Part shown: one piece after another, positions 42,798-52,321 of the stretch
Layout of the letters: each line of letters starts with the position of its first letter
Position numbering within the stretch: the first letter of the stretch is position 1
Assembly (NCBI GenBank): GCA_036723975.1
Contig: DAIMGJ010000006.1
Coordinates: forward strand, 1-64,000
Length of the DNA: 64,000 bases
Source: JAILEN01 sp036723975
Lineage (GTDB): Bacteria; Bacillota; Clostridia; Lachnospirales; Lachnospiraceae
Direction of reading: 5' to 3'
Translations under genes and position numbers: made by a program
Notes under the pieces: model-generated
What the model was told of the DNA's origin: nothing
Database searches by the model: none
Seen by the model: only the letters and a program-made list of their open reading frames with translations

Positions 42798-43352
42798 ATG
42801 AATGAAGCGCATAATATTCGTGAACAGATAAAGGCTTATCGTAAAACATTAAGTGATGCAGAGGTTCTTAAACTTTCGAGTCAAATAGAATCAATGCTTT
42901 ACGAGGAAATCCACAAGCAGGAACGAATGGATATCCTCTGTTTTTATCCTTTGGAAACAGAAGTGAATCTTTTGGCGTTATATGAAAAGTTGTTAAAGGA
43001 AGGATATCGTTTGTATTTTCCTAAAACCTATTCCGAAGAAATCCTGTTTTATCGTATTGATTCAATGAGGGATTTTAAAATAGGCGCTTTTCAGATTATG
43101 GAACCATACAGTACCGCCGATAGGTTTTTGTTTCGGGATGAGCCTTGTGTATGTATTGTCCCCGGACTTGCTTTTTCAAAGGATGGTCATCGCATCGGAT
43201 ATGGTGGTGGCTATTACGATCGCTTCTTAAAACGAAAGGATATATTCAAAATCGGAGTGTGTTTTGAAAAACAAATCATTGAGTTCAAACCACAGGGGTA
43301 TGACGTGGATATGGATGCGGTGATTACAGACCAAAATATTTATAAAAATTAG
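42798..43352 (+). CDS. 5-formyltetrahydrofolate cyclo-ligase
   Basis: Converts 5-formyl-THF to 5,10-methenyl-THF with ATP. The 184 residues have N-terminal IREQIKAYRKTLS, central FYPLETEVNLLALYEKLL and the substrate/ATP site VPGLAFSKDGHRIGYGGGYYDRFL. The ATG at 42798 has GGGTGAG 4 nt upstream, formed by the proB stop region; the open frame begins at a TTG inside proB (42774) and is rejected. It sits between proB and miaB without gaps for a promoter. Confidence 0.92.
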   Translation: MNEAHNIREQIKAYRKTLSDAEVLKLSSQIESMLYEEIHKQERMDILCFYPLETEVNLLALYEKLLKEGYRLYFPKTYSEEILFYRIDSMRDFKIGAFQIMEPYSTADRFLFRDEPCVCIVPGLAFSKDGHRIGYGGGYYDRFLKRKDIFKIGVCFEKQIIEFKPQGYDVDMDAVITDQNIYKN

Positions 43353-43363
43353 AAAGAAAATCT

Positions 43364-44782
43364 ATGAATACAACATTAAATCAGATTCCGGAAACGGAAC
43401 CGCAACGTCAGTTTTATTTTATGAATCTTGCCAAGGAACTTCTTCGAAAAAAAGAAGAGGAATTGGGAAGAAAACTTACCTTTCATGTAACCACCTTCGG
43501 TTGTCAGATGAACGCCAGAGATTCAGAAAAACTTGTTGGTGTTTTGGAAAGTATCGGCTACGAGGAAAGCGACGACGAAGAGTGTGATTTCGTGATTTAT
43601 AATACCTGTACCGTACGTGATAACGCAAATCAGAAAGTTTACGGAAGATTGGGATATTTAAACGGATTTAAAAAGAAGAACCCGGAGATGAAAATCGCAC
43701 TTTGTGGCTGTATGATGCAAGAGGAAAGTGTGATTGAAAAGATAAAAAAGAGCTATTCCTTTGTGGATCTTATTTTTGGAACCCACAATATTTATAAATT
43801 TGCCGAGCTGGTTTGCCAAATGATGACTTCGAAAAAAATGGTCGTAGATGTTTGGAAGTCCACCGACAAAATTGTGGAAGAACTTCCTACGGAACGTAAA
43901 TACGCCTTCAAGAGCGGCGTAAATATTATGTTTGGCTGCAACAATTTCTGCAGCTATTGTATTGTTCCGTATGTTCGCGGACGTGAGCGTAGCAGACAGC
44001 CAAAGGATATTATCAAAGAAATTGAGACCTTGGTTGCAGACGGCGTAGTAGAGATTATGCTTTTGGGACAAAACGTGAATTCTTACGGTAAGAATTTGGA
44101 AGAGCCTGTAACTTTTTCAGAGTTGCTGGAAGATGTATGTAAAATTGAAGGATTACAGCGTGTTCGTTTTATGACGTCTCATCCGAAGGATTTGTCTGAT
44201 GACTTGATTCGTGTGATGAAAGAAAACAAAAAGATTTGTCGTCATATGCATTTACCCTTGCAGTCCGGTTCTTCGAGACTTCTTCAAGATATGAATCGTC
44301 ATTATGACAAAGAAAAGTACTTAAGCCTTATTGAAAAACTTCGTGAAGCAATGCCGGATATTGCTATTACGACAGACATTATTGTTGGTTATCCCGGAGA
44401 AACGGAAGAAGACTTTTTAGAAACAATGGATGTTGTGGAAAAGGTAGAGTTTAACTCTGCATTTACCTTTATTTATTCTCCGAGAACCGGAACACCTGCG
44501 GCAGCGAAAGAACAGATTCCGGAAGATATCACAAAACATCGTTTTCAGAGACTTCTTCGCGTAGTTCAGGAAAAAGGACAAAAGAAAACGGCGGAAATGA
44601 CCGGTAACGTGGAAAAGGTATTGGTAGAGCAGGTAAACGAGCATGATGATACCCTTGTAACAGGAAGATGTGATAACAATACACTGGTGCATTTCAAAGG
44701 AGATGCTTCATTAATCGGAAAGATTGTTTCCGTAAAACTTACAGAGTGTAAGGGATTTTACTTTATGGGAGAACAGGTCTAA
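43364..44782 (+). CDS. miaB: tRNA-2-methylthio-N6-isopentenyladenosine synthase MiaB
   Basis: A radical-SAM methylthiotransferase acting on A37 of tRNAs reading UNN codons. The 472 residues have an N-terminal domain with cluster cysteines Cys47 (TFGCQMN), Cys82 (NTCTVR) and Cys116 (ALCGCM). The radical-SAM triad is Cys192/196/199 (GCNNFCSYCIVPYVRG), and there is a C-terminal TRAM domain (about 405-470). The N-terminal ~40 residues form a short extra helix region. Its ribosome binding site is weak (AGAAAGAAAA). It abuts ruvA with no gap. Confidence 0.95.
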   Translation: MNTTLNQIPETEPQRQFYFMNLAKELLRKKEEELGRKLTFHVTTFGCQMNARDSEKLVGVLESIGYEESDDEECDFVIYNTCTVRDNANQKVYGRLGYLNGFKKKNPEMKIALCGCMMQEESVIEKIKKSYSFVDLIFGTHNIYKFAELVCQMMTSKKMVVDVWKSTDKIVEELPTERKYAFKSGVNIMFGCNNFCSYCIVPYVRGRERSRQPKDIIKEIETLVADGVVEIMLLGQNVNSYGKNLEEPVTFSELLEDVCKIEGLQRVRFMTSHPKDLSDDLIRVMKENKKICRHMHLPLQSGSSRLLQDMNRHYDKEKYLSLIEKLREAMPDIAITTDIIVGYPGETEEDFLETMDVVEKVEFNSAFTFIYSPRTGTPAAAKEQIPEDITKHRFQRLLRVVQEKGQKKTAEMTGNVEKVLVEQVNEHDDTLVTGRCDNNTLVHFKGDASLIGKIVSVKLTECKGFYFMGEQV

Positions 44783-45388
44783 ATGTACGCTTATATTGAC
44801 GGAATTGTTGAAGAAGTAACAGAAAAATATGCTGTACTTGACAATCAGGGTATTGGGTATGAGATTTATATGCCAAGTACCTCTCTTTCAAGGTTGGTGC
44901 ATCATGAAAATATAAAGATTTATACCTATTACTCTGCAACGGATAACGGTACATTTCTTTACGGATTTTTGACGAAGGAAGAGAAGCGATTGTTTTTGCT
45001 TTTGATTAGTGTCAGCGGTGTGGGACCAAAGGGGGCAATGGCGATTTTATCCGTTTTGTCTCCTGAAGATTTAACCTATGCCATTATCGGAGAAAACGTA
45101 AAAGCCATAACGGCTGCTAACGGTATCGGTACGAAAGCCGCACAAAAAATTATAGTAGAATTAAAAGATAAACTTGATTTGGGTGCAACCATTGAAAGCT
45201 CCCTGACAAAGGGTGAAGCGTCACAGGATTCTTCCCTTGGAGCTATGAAAAATAATGTTTTAAGCGGTCTTACCGCCTTGGGATTTTCTTCGAGTGACGC
45301 CATCAAAGCATTAAATCAGGTGGAAGTTGATGAGGATGTAACAGAAGAGTATTTGCTAAAAGCGGCTCTTTCCAAGTTGAAAAGATAG
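44783..45388 (+). CDS. ruvA: Holliday junction branch-migration protein RuvA
   Basis: Binds four-way junctions and loads RuvB. The 201 residues have an N-terminal OB fold (MYAYIDGIVEEVTEKYAVLDNQGIGYEIYMP), a helix-hairpin-helix pair (LLISVSGVGPKGAMAIL and ITAANGIGTKAAQKIIVELKDK) and a C-terminal RuvB-binding domain (SGLTALGFSSSDAIKAL). It starts directly after the miaB stop and is 3 bp from ruvB. Confidence 0.95.
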   Translation: MYAYIDGIVEEVTEKYAVLDNQGIGYEIYMPSTSLSRLVHHENIKIYTYYSATDNGTFLYGFLTKEEKRLFLLLISVSGVGPKGAMAILSVLSPEDLTYAIIGENVKAITAANGIGTKAAQKIIVELKDKLDLGATIESSLTKGEASQDSSLGAMKNNVLSGLTALGFSSSDAIKALNQVEVDEDVTEEYLLKAALSKLKR

Positions 45389-45391
45389 TAT

Positions 45392-46387
45392 ATGAAAAAC
45401 AGAATTATAACGACAGAATTAAATAATAAGGAAGAACTTTCCAATGAAAACATTCTTCGCCCCATTACTTTAGAGGATTACATTGGTCAGACACAGGTAA
45501 AGGAAAGCCTTTTGGTTTATATGGATGCAGCTAAAAAGCGTGGAGAATCTTTGGATCACGTTCTTTTGTACGGACCTCCGGGACTGGGCAAAACCACTCT
45601 CGCCAATATTATTGCTACGGAAATGGGCGTAAATATTAAGATTACCACCGGACCGGCGATAGAAAAACCGGGAGATATGGCAGCAATCTTAAACGGACTT
45701 TCCGAAGGTGATGTACTTTTTATCGATGAAATTCATCGCTTAAATCGTCAGGTTGAAGAAGTGTTGTATTCCGCCATGGAGGATTTTGCCATTGATGTGG
45801 TGCTTGGAAAAGGACCTACCGCCCATTCCATTCGCCTTGATTTACCGAAGTTTACTTTGGTTGGTGCCACAACACGGGCCGGTCTTTTGTCTGCACCTCT
45901 ACGTGACAGATTTGGCGTAGTATTTCATTTGGAATTCTACACTCCGGAAGAATTAAAGACGATTATTATAAATTCTGCTGCCCGTTTAAATGTTGAGATT
46001 CATGAAGAGGGAGCTTATGAACTGGCACGAAGGAGTCGCGGAACCCCAAGACTTGCCAATCGTTGGTTAAAACGTGTCAGGGATTTTGCAGAAGTCCGTT
46101 ATGATGGTGTGATTTCAAAACGGGTGGCATCGGATACCTTGGATCTTTTGGATGTTGATACGTTAGGACTTGACCGCTATGACAAAGAAATTTTGCTTAC
46201 AATCATGCAAAAGTTTGGCGGAGGACCGGTGGGCTTGGATACTTTGGCAGCTTCTATCGGAGAGGATGCGGGAACTATTGAAGATGTTTATGAACCGTAT
46301 TTGGTAAAGAACGGATTTATTAATCGTACTCCAAAGGGAAGAGTGGCGACGGACTTTGCATATGAACACTTCGGAATGAAAAAATGA
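45392..46387 (+). CDS. ruvB: Holliday junction DNA helicase RuvB
   Basis: The AAA+ motor for branch migration. The 331 residues carry LRPITLEDYIGQ, Walker A GPPGLGKTTLAN, Walker B LFIDEIHRLN, sensor 1 VGATTRAGLLSAPLRDRFG, the sensor 2 region GTPRLANRWLKRVRD and a winged-helix C terminus. It is the last gene of the proB-MTHFS-miaB-ruvAB operon. The -35 box of the zapA promoter begins right after its stop codon; no terminator is seen between them. Confidence 0.96.
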   Translation: MKNRIITTELNNKEELSNENILRPITLEDYIGQTQVKESLLVYMDAAKKRGESLDHVLLYGPPGLGKTTLANIIATEMGVNIKITTGPAIEKPGDMAAILNGLSEGDVLFIDEIHRLNRQVEEVLYSAMEDFAIDVVLGKGPTAHSIRLDLPKFTLVGATTRAGLLSAPLRDRFGVVFHLEFYTPEELKTIIINSAARLNVEIHEEGAYELARRSRGTPRLANRWLKRVRDFAEVRYDGVISKRVASDTLDLLDVDTLGLDRYDKEILLTIMQKFGGGPVGLDTLAASIGEDAGTIEDVYEPYLVKNGFINRTPKGRVATDFAYEHFGMKK

Positions 46388-46417
46388 TTGTATTTTTCGG
46401 ATGTTTATGACTATAAT
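46388..46417 (+). promoter_or_regulatory. zapA promoter
   Basis: TTGTAT (46388-46393), 18 bp, perfect TATAAT (46412-46417), immediately after ruvB. Confidence 0.6.
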
Positions 46418-46446
46418 AATAGAGATTTATTATCTTGGAGGAGTAT

Positions 46447-46872
46447 ATGTCAGCGAAAAAAAGTACACAAGTGCTTATTGGGGGAAAAATATATACTTTA
46501 AGTGGCTACGAGGAAGAAGAGTATCTCCAGAAAATCGCTACTTATATCAATGGAAAGCTCTCCGAGTTCGAAGAACTTGAAAGCGTTCATAACTTCACTG
46601 TAGATATGAAGAATACTTTGTTGGATATTAATATCGCAGATGACTATTTCAAAGCAAAAGATTTGTGCGAGAAATATGAGGGGGATCTGGAAAACAAAGA
46701 CAAAGAGATCTACGATTTGAAGCATGATTTGATTTCAAATCAGGTTCGTATTGAGACCTTAGAGGAACAAATCGGAACACTTGAAGCTGAAAAAAAAGAA
46801 CTTTTAGCCTTGAAAGCGCGGTTAGAGGCTTCCTTGGAGGATGCCTTGCTTGGACCGGGTTCAGAGGATTAA
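46447..46872 (+). CDS. zapA: Cell division protein ZapA
   Basis: A small FtsZ-bundling protein of 141 residues. The N-terminal VLIGGKIYTLSGYEEEEYLQKIATYINGKL is the ZapA domain. The C-terminal half (about 75-135) is a long predicted coiled coil (repeating Leu/Glu/Lys), longer than in E. coli ZapA. The ATG at 46447 has GGAGG 5 nt upstream; the in-frame TTG at 46435 overlaps it. It is monocistronic with its own terminator, next to envelope-growth genes. Confidence 0.88.
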   Translation: MSAKKSTQVLIGGKIYTLSGYEEEEYLQKIATYINGKLSEFEELESVHNFTVDMKNTLLDINIADDYFKAKDLCEKYEGDLENKDKEIYDLKHDLISNQVRIETLEEQIGTLEAEKKELLALKARLEASLEDALLGPGSED

Positions 46873-46875
46873 TCT

Positions 46876-46901
46876 GCAGGGGAAATTCCCCTGCTTTTTG
46901 T
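46876..46901 (+). terminator. zapA terminator
   Basis: GCAGGGGAA and TTCCCCTGC form a tight hairpin followed by TTTTTGTTTTTT. Confidence 0.92.
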
Positions 46902-46921
46902 TTTTTGTATAGGAGTCGATT

Positions 46922-49063
46922 ATGTTGTCATCTATGGAATTACTTGCTCCTGCCGGAGATTTGAAAATTTTTAAAAGCGCCATAAATGCCGGTGCGGATG
47001 CGGTTTATTTTGGCGGCGATTTTTTTGGTGCCAGAGCATCTGCCACAAATTTTAGTGCTACAGATGCAAAAAACGCTTTGGATTATGCTCATGCCAGAGG
47101 GAAAAAAGCTTATCTTACGGTAAATACTTTACTTAAGAATACGGAAATCGAAGGAAAACTCTATGATTTCATGAAGGATTATTATGAGGCCGGAATCGAT
47201 GGTGTCATTATTCAGGACTTTGGGGTATTTACATTTCTAAAAGATCATTTCCCGGAATTGGAACTCCATGCGTCCACTCAGATGAGTTTGATGTCCCGCT
47301 ATGGTGCCCGTTTTTTAAAAGATGCCGGTGCAAGCCGAATTGTTACTGCAAGAGAATTATCTATAAAAGAGATAAAAGACATTCATGAAAATGTAGATAT
47401 TGAGATTGAAGCCTTTGTACACGGCGCACTGTGCGTTTGCTATTCCGGGAATTGTCTTATGTCTTCGTTTATAGGAGGACGAAGCGGAAATCGTGGATAT
47501 TGCGCACAACCTTGTCGATTGCCCTATGAACTTTTGGACGAACACAAAAACAGTGTTTACGGTACCGAGAAATATCATTTATCTCCCAAGGATTTTTGGG
47601 GAATCCATGATTTACCGAAGATGCTGGATGCCGGCGTCTATTCCTATAAGATAGAAGGACGTTTAAAAAACGAAGCTTATGTCACCAATGTGGTATCTAT
47701 ATATCGAAAGTACATGGATTTATTGTTGTCGGAAGGCGAAAAGAAGTATCACGTTGAAGAAAAAGATATCAAACAATTGGTGGATGCCGGAAATCGCGGT
47801 GGCTTTACCAATCTATACTTTTTTGCAAGAAACGGAAAGGAACTTGTGGATGATACGAGTCCTGCCTTCTATCAGGAGAATAAAACTCCGGTAAAGAAGG
47901 AATCACCCATGGTTTGTGAAACACTTTACGGCGAGTTTACGGCTCATGTTGGAAAAGAGATTTCCTTTACCGCCTGGAACGATAATGGAGATTGTACAAC
48001 AGTAAAAGCCGGTATTTGCGAAGAAAGCAAAAATAAGGCTACTTCAAAAACTGAGATTTTGGATAAACTATGGGCTACAGGGGATGCGCCGTTTGCTTTT
48101 TCGGATATCAGTATTCAAATGGATGACAATGCCTTTGTGCCGTTAAAATATGTAAAAAACTTACGAAGAGAAGCGCTTTCTTTCTTTGTAAAGAAAAACA
48201 CAAGGGCAATGAAACCTTTTTGTCCGGTGGATGAATCACTGCTAAAGAAAAAGAGTTCTATGCAAACCATTCGCATCAGTGTTTCAAGCAAAGAACAATT
48301 GAAGGCATTAAATGATGTTTCCTTTTCATTTGATCTTATTATATCCGAGCATTTATGGCTTACAGACTTTGATTTAAAAGCCACCAAGGAAGCCTTTGGT
48401 CATGTGTATGCAACCCTTCCTGTTGTGATTCGTTCTCATACGATAAATCTTGTGAAAAAGAAGATCCTGGAATACAAAGATGTTTTGGACGGTTTTTATG
48501 CTGCTTCATATGATGGATTGGAAATGCTGAAAGAATGTGGAGTTGAGAAAGAAAATATCTATTTTTCCAACCGTATTTATACCTATTCCAACCGAAGCGA
48601 GGAAGCCTTTGCGCGATTGGGATATGAAAACTTTTTTGCTCCGTTGGAGTTAAACGAAAAAGAGTTATCCCACAGAGCAAACGGAAGGTCCGAAATGCTT
48701 ATTTACGGCTATGTTCCGCTTATGTATACAGCCAACTGTTTATCCAAACTTCATTTTGGATGTAAGCAAAAGGAAACTACGTATTGTTATTTAAAGGATC
48801 GAAAGAGTGCGGTGTTTCCGGTATTAAATCAGTGCGAGATTTGCACCAATATCGTGTACAACAGTTTGCCGGTATGTCTTTTTGAAAAATCAGAAAGCAT
48901 GAAAAACCTGGGATTTTCTGCTTTTCGAATGGATTTTACGATAGAATCCAAAGATAAAGTAAAAGAGATATTAAAGCTTTTTTACGAAGTCTTTGTATTG
49001 GGAAGGAAAGTGGAAGTAGATTTTGATCATACAAAAGGACATCTGAAACGAGGAGTTTTATAA
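46922..49063 (+). CDS. Peptidase U32 family protein (RlhA/TrhP-like, with DUF3656-type C-terminal region)
   Basis: A 713-residue U32 protein. The N-terminal ~330 residues have MELLAPAGDLKIFKSAINAGADAVYFGG, HASTQMSLMSRYGARFLKDAG and the U32 signature EAFVHGALCVCYSGNCLMSS...GNRGYCAQPCR, whose cysteines probably hold a cluster. A second cysteine set lies near residue 600-640 (FGCKQ, YCYLK, CEICTNI). Homologues hydroxylate tRNA or rRNA with prephenate; protease activity is doubtful. Which RNA is modified is unknown. TAGGAG precedes the ATG. It is followed directly by an FtsW/RodA gene. Confidence 0.87.
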   Translation: MLSSMELLAPAGDLKIFKSAINAGADAVYFGGDFFGARASATNFSATDAKNALDYAHARGKKAYLTVNTLLKNTEIEGKLYDFMKDYYEAGIDGVIIQDFGVFTFLKDHFPELELHASTQMSLMSRYGARFLKDAGASRIVTARELSIKEIKDIHENVDIEIEAFVHGALCVCYSGNCLMSSFIGGRSGNRGYCAQPCRLPYELLDEHKNSVYGTEKYHLSPKDFWGIHDLPKMLDAGVYSYKIEGRLKNEAYVTNVVSIYRKYMDLLLSEGEKKYHVEEKDIKQLVDAGNRGGFTNLYFFARNGKELVDDTSPAFYQENKTPVKKESPMVCETLYGEFTAHVGKEISFTAWNDNGDCTTVKAGICEESKNKATSKTEILDKLWATGDAPFAFSDISIQMDDNAFVPLKYVKNLRREALSFFVKKNTRAMKPFCPVDESLLKKKSSMQTIRISVSSKEQLKALNDVSFSFDLIISEHLWLTDFDLKATKEAFGHVYATLPVVIRSHTINLVKKKILEYKDVLDGFYAASYDGLEMLKECGVEKENIYFSNRIYTYSNRSEEAFARLGYENFFAPLELNEKELSHRANGRSEMLIYGYVPLMYTANCLSKLHFGCKQKETTYCYLKDRKSAVFPVLNQCEICTNIVYNSLPVCLFEKSESMKNLGFSAFRMDFTIESKDKVKEILKLFYEVFVLGRKVEVDFDHTKGHLKRGVL

Positions 49064-50404
49064 GTGCTACATTTAATTACGACAATCTCAAAATATACCA
49101 TCATGTTGATGTTTACTCTGTACACCTATTACTGTTTTGCTGCGCTTCGTGTGGGAATGAAACCTAAGCGCAAGGCTTGGATGTATCGCAAACAGCAGGT
49201 ACTTACGTATTTTATCCTGCTTAACTGTAACGCGGTGCTATTGTGTGTAACCATGGATGGAAGAGTTCTTATCATGGCAGTGGCGGAAATCATCTTTTTA
49301 TCCATCACGAATTTGATTTACAGCAAAATGTATGAGGGAGCATCACAATCTGTGGTGAATAATATGTGCATGCTCCTTGGGATAGGGTTTGTGATTTTAA
49401 CCAGATTGGATTTGAATCGTGCCATCCGCCAGTTTGTGTTTGCAATTTGCGCACTGATTATTACAGCAATCGTCCCGCTTTTTGTCAGCAAATTAAAGTT
49501 TTTAAATAAACTGAGTTTTATTTATGCAATCATAGGCGTTCTTTCTTTGGGAGTTGTGGCTATCACAGGAACTGCAGAATACGGCGCAAAGCTGAATGTA
49601 TCCTTGGGACCGGTTTCCGTTCAGCCTTCGGAATTCGTAAAAATCATTTTTGTTTTTTTCATGGCTGCGATTCTATACAACTATGAAGAAAGTTACGAAC
49701 TTATATATGCTACGGTGGTAGCGATGTTACACGTTGGATTGTTAATCGCATCCAGAGATTTGGGCGGGGCATTTATTTTTTTGATTACATATATCTGTAT
49801 GTTATATGTCGCTACAAAAAGATTTCGGATTCTTCTGGGTGGAGCGGCATTGGGGATTGTAGGTGCATTTTCGGCATATAAGTTGTTTTCACATGTGCAG
49901 AATCGAGTTGTGGCATGGCTTGATCCGTTATCTGTGATTGACAATCAGGGATATCAGGTGAGCCAATCCCTCTTTGCAATCGGAACTGGAGGCTGGTTTG
50001 GAAGCGGGCTTGGAGAGGGGCTTCCGCAAAAGATTCCGGTGGTATCAAAAGATTTTATTTTTGCAGCTATATCGGAAGAATTAGGCGGAGTATTTGCTCT
50101 TTGCCTTATCTTTGTATGTATCAGTTGCTTACTTATGTTTTTTAATATTTCCATGAGCATTCGCGATCCTTTTTATAAGGTGATTGCCTTAGGCCTTGCA
50201 GTGGAATACGGTACCCAGGTGTTTTTAACCATTGGTGGAGTGACTAAATTTATTCCTTCCACGGGAGTAACACTTCCTTTGGTAAGTTATGGCGGAAGTT
50301 CACTTTTGGCGACCATGATTTTGTTTGCGGTGATTCAGGGCCTTTACATCAAACGTAATGATGAAGAAAGAGAAAAAGAAGATGCGAAAGAAGAACTTAT
50401 CTAA
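49064..50404 (+). CDS. FtsW/RodA/SpoVE-family peptidoglycan glycosyltransferase
   Basis: A SEDS-family polytopic membrane protein polymerising lipid II, 446 residues with about ten membrane segments. Family motifs: VSVQPSEFVKIIFVFF (around 184-200), ISEELGG and the C-terminal STGVTLPLVSYGGSSLLATM. The GTG start directly follows the U32 stop, with AGGAG 8 nt upstream. It overlaps the class B PBP gene, its probable transpeptidase partner. The pairing is like actinobacterial ftsW/rodA-pbpA. Whether it serves septation or elongation cannot be read from sequence. Confidence 0.92.
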   Translation: MLHLITTISKYTIMLMFTLYTYYCFAALRVGMKPKRKAWMYRKQQVLTYFILLNCNAVLLCVTMDGRVLIMAVAEIIFLSITNLIYSKMYEGASQSVVNNMCMLLGIGFVILTRLDLNRAIRQFVFAICALIITAIVPLFVSKLKFLNKLSFIYAIIGVLSLGVVAITGTAEYGAKLNVSLGPVSVQPSEFVKIIFVFFMAAILYNYEESYELIYATVVAMLHVGLLIASRDLGGAFIFLITYICMLYVATKRFRILLGGAALGIVGAFSAYKLFSHVQNRVVAWLDPLSVIDNQGYQVSQSLFAIGTGGWFGSGLGEGLPQKIPVVSKDFIFAAISEELGGVFALCLIFVCISCLLMFFNISMSIRDPFYKVIALGLAVEYGTQVFLTIGGVTKFIPSTGVTLPLVSYGGSSLLATMILFAVIQGLYIKRNDEEREKEDAKEELI

Positions 50405-51854
50405 TGAAATTGAACCGTTGGATTTAGATCAACTAACGGAAAAGAAGCCTTCCCGTAACCGCGAGTTTGCTGTGATTACATATAGCTTTTTGGCTTTGTT
50501 TATTGCGCTTTGCGTATATTTTGGGTATTATTTGGGGTTTCGTTCCGAGACGTTTATCAATAATCCTTATAACAATGCCCGTATATTAAATCTTTCCAAA
50601 TCTGTTTTACGTGGTAAGATTCTTTCGAAGGATGGAGAGGTGTTGGCATATTCCACGACGGATGAAAGCGGAAACGATGTGAGAGTGTATCCTTACGGAA
50701 ATACGTTTGCCCATGTGATTGGCTACGATACAAACGGACTTATGGGAGTGGAACTGGATTCCAACTTTTATCTTTTAAGAAGTCACGATTCCGTTGTCGC
50801 TCGCGTGTTAAATGATTTACAAAACGAAAAAAGCATAGGCGATACGGTTATTACCACTTTAGATTCAGCTTTGCAGGAAACCGTCTATGATGGTATGGGG
50901 AACTATGAAGGGGCTGTGGTAGCAATCGAGCCTTCCACCGGCAAAATCCTTTGTATGATTTCAAAGCCGGACTTTAACCCGAATACCATTATCTACGATT
51001 ATGAAGATTTGGCAAAAGATGAAGATTCTTCTGTATTTTTGAATCGTGCCACCGCAGGACTTTATCCTCCGGGGTCGACATTTAAGATGGTTACCGCTTT
51101 AGAATATTTAAACGAAGGCGGTCATGCGGAGGATGAATTTGATTGTAACGGAAAATACGGCGATGATTCGTATAAGATTCATTGCGTGAACAATAAAGCC
51201 CATGGACACCAGACCTTGCTGGAGGCATTTGGTAATTCCTGTAACGTTGTATTTGCCCAGATAGGACTTACCCTTGATTCTGCATCTTGGAATGAACTTT
51301 CAAGTCAATTGTTGTTTAATACGGATTTACCTCTTAAGATCTCAAATTCCAAAAAAAGCTCTTTTTTGGTGTCGGAAGAAGATACACAGGCGCGTACGAT
51401 GCAAACAGCCATCGGACAGGGAAAGACACTGGTAACACCCATGCATATGGCACTTATTGCATCTTCTGTTTGCAATGATGGTGAACTCTATATTCCTTAT
51501 GTTGTTGACAGAGTCGAAAATGTGAATGGAATTGAAATAGAATCTTTTTCTCCGGAGAGTTACGGAACTATTATGTCAGCTTACCAGGCAAATGAACTGG
51601 AAGAATTGATGCGGTATGTGGTAACAGACGGAACCGCAAGTGCTCTTGATAATGAAGAGTATACGGTTTACGGTAAAACGGGGTCAGCAGAATACACCTC
51701 AAACAAAAATGAGACCCATTCCTGGTTTGTGGGATATGCGAAACAGGGGGATAAAGAAATTGCGGTGGCGATTGTATTGGAAGGAGCCGGAAGCGGAAGT
51801 AAATATGCGGTACCTTTGGCAAACAAATTGTTTCAGCAGTATTTTAAAGAATAG
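50382..51854 (+). CDS. Class B penicillin-binding protein (PbpA-like transpeptidase)
   Basis: A membrane-anchored D,D-transpeptidase of 490 residues. One membrane segment (about 30-52) is followed by a short N-terminal pedestal region and the transpeptidase domain with active-site STFK (Ser at about 232, in YPPGSTFKMVTALEY), SCN in FGNSCNVVFAQ and KTG in VYGKTGSAEY. It is small and lacks PASTA repeats, resembling mycobacterial PbpA. The start is uncertain: ATG 50382 has an AAAGAGAAAAAGA stretch upstream, and ATG 50358 is an alternative with a deeper overlap into the SEDS gene. It ends at a bidirectional terminator. Confidence 0.88.
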   Translation: MRKKNLSNEIEPLDLDQLTEKKPSRNREFAVITYSFLALFIALCVYFGYYLGFRSETFINNPYNNARILNLSKSVLRGKILSKDGEVLAYSTTDESGNDVRVYPYGNTFAHVIGYDTNGLMGVELDSNFYLLRSHDSVVARVLNDLQNEKSIGDTVITTLDSALQETVYDGMGNYEGAVVAIEPSTGKILCMISKPDFNPNTIIYDYEDLAKDEDSSVFLNRATAGLYPPGSTFKMVTALEYLNEGGHAEDEFDCNGKYGDDSYKIHCVNNKAHGHQTLLEAFGNSCNVVFAQIGLTLDSASWNELSSQLLFNTDLPLKISNSKKSSFLVSEEDTQARTMQTAIGQGKTLVTPMHMALIASSVCNDGELYIPYVVDRVENVNGIEIESFSPESYGTIMSAYQANELEELMRYVVTDGTASALDNEEYTVYGKTGSAEYTSNKNETHSWFVGYAKQGDKEIAVAIVLEGAGSGSKYAVPLANKLFQQYFKE

Positions 51855-51862
51855 AAGAGCGA

Positions 51863-51895
51863 AAAAAAAGAACTGTCATTTCGACAGTTCTTTTT
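51863..51895. terminator. Bidirectional terminator between the PBP gene and rpmB
   Basis: AAAAGAACTGTC and GACAGTTCTTTT pair around ATTTC, with A-run and T-run flanks usable on both strands. Confidence 0.92.
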
Positions 51896-51914
51896 ATATC
51901 ACGTTTTGAAACGT

Positions 51915-52100
51915 TTATGCTCTCTCAACTTTTCCAGAACGTAAGCAGGAAGTGCAAACATATAATCTCTTAGGAGTTCCGTCAACTTTACACTTAACAG
52001 ATTTAACGTTTGATTTCCACATACGATTGGATCTTCTATGAGAATGGCTCACCTTAATTCCGAAATGAGCACCTTTTCCGCAAACTGCACATTTTGCCAT
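51915..52100 (-). CDS. rpmB: 50S ribosomal protein L28 (cysteine-containing, zinc form)
   Basis: A small large-subunit protein of 61 residues starting MAKCAVCGKGAHFGIKVSHSHRRSNRMWKSN. Two CxxC pairs (CAVC near the N terminus and CTSC near 50) mark the zinc-binding version of L28. The ATG at 52100 has AAGGAGG upstream on the minus strand; the in-frame start at 52109 lies inside the leader. It is monocistronic and divergent from the asp23 operon. The leader has a small TGCGT/ACGCA hairpin. Confidence 0.95.
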   Translation of the reverse strand: MAKCAVCGKGAHFGIKVSHSHRRSNRMWKSNVKSVKCKVDGTPKRLYVCTSCLRSGKVERA

Positions 52101-52157
52101 GATAAGCACCTCCTTTATTATCCATCATATACGTGCGTTTTTCGACGCAACATTGGT

Positions 52158-52186
52158 ATTCTAACAAAGTAATTTAAAAAATGCAA
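52158..52186 (-). promoter_or_regulatory. rpmB promoter
   Basis: On the minus strand: TTGCAT (52181-52186), 17 bp, TAGAAT (52158-52163). Confidence 0.7.
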
Positions 52187-52239
52187 GTATTTTCTTTTTA
52201 AATATCAAATTATAATTCTCCTTATTTCATTTGAAATAT

Positions 52240-52267
52240 TTGTTTTTTTTCTGAAATAAGATATAAT
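52240..52267 (+). promoter_or_regulatory. asp23-fakA-recG promoter
   Basis: TTGTTT (52240-52245), 16 bp, perfect TATAAT (52262-52267). A short ATCTGT/ACAGAT hairpin follows in the leader. Confidence 0.6.
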
Positions 52268-52321
52268 ATCTCTATCTGTGGATATACAGATTTAGAATGA
52301 ATTGAACTTGGAGGATTTGAT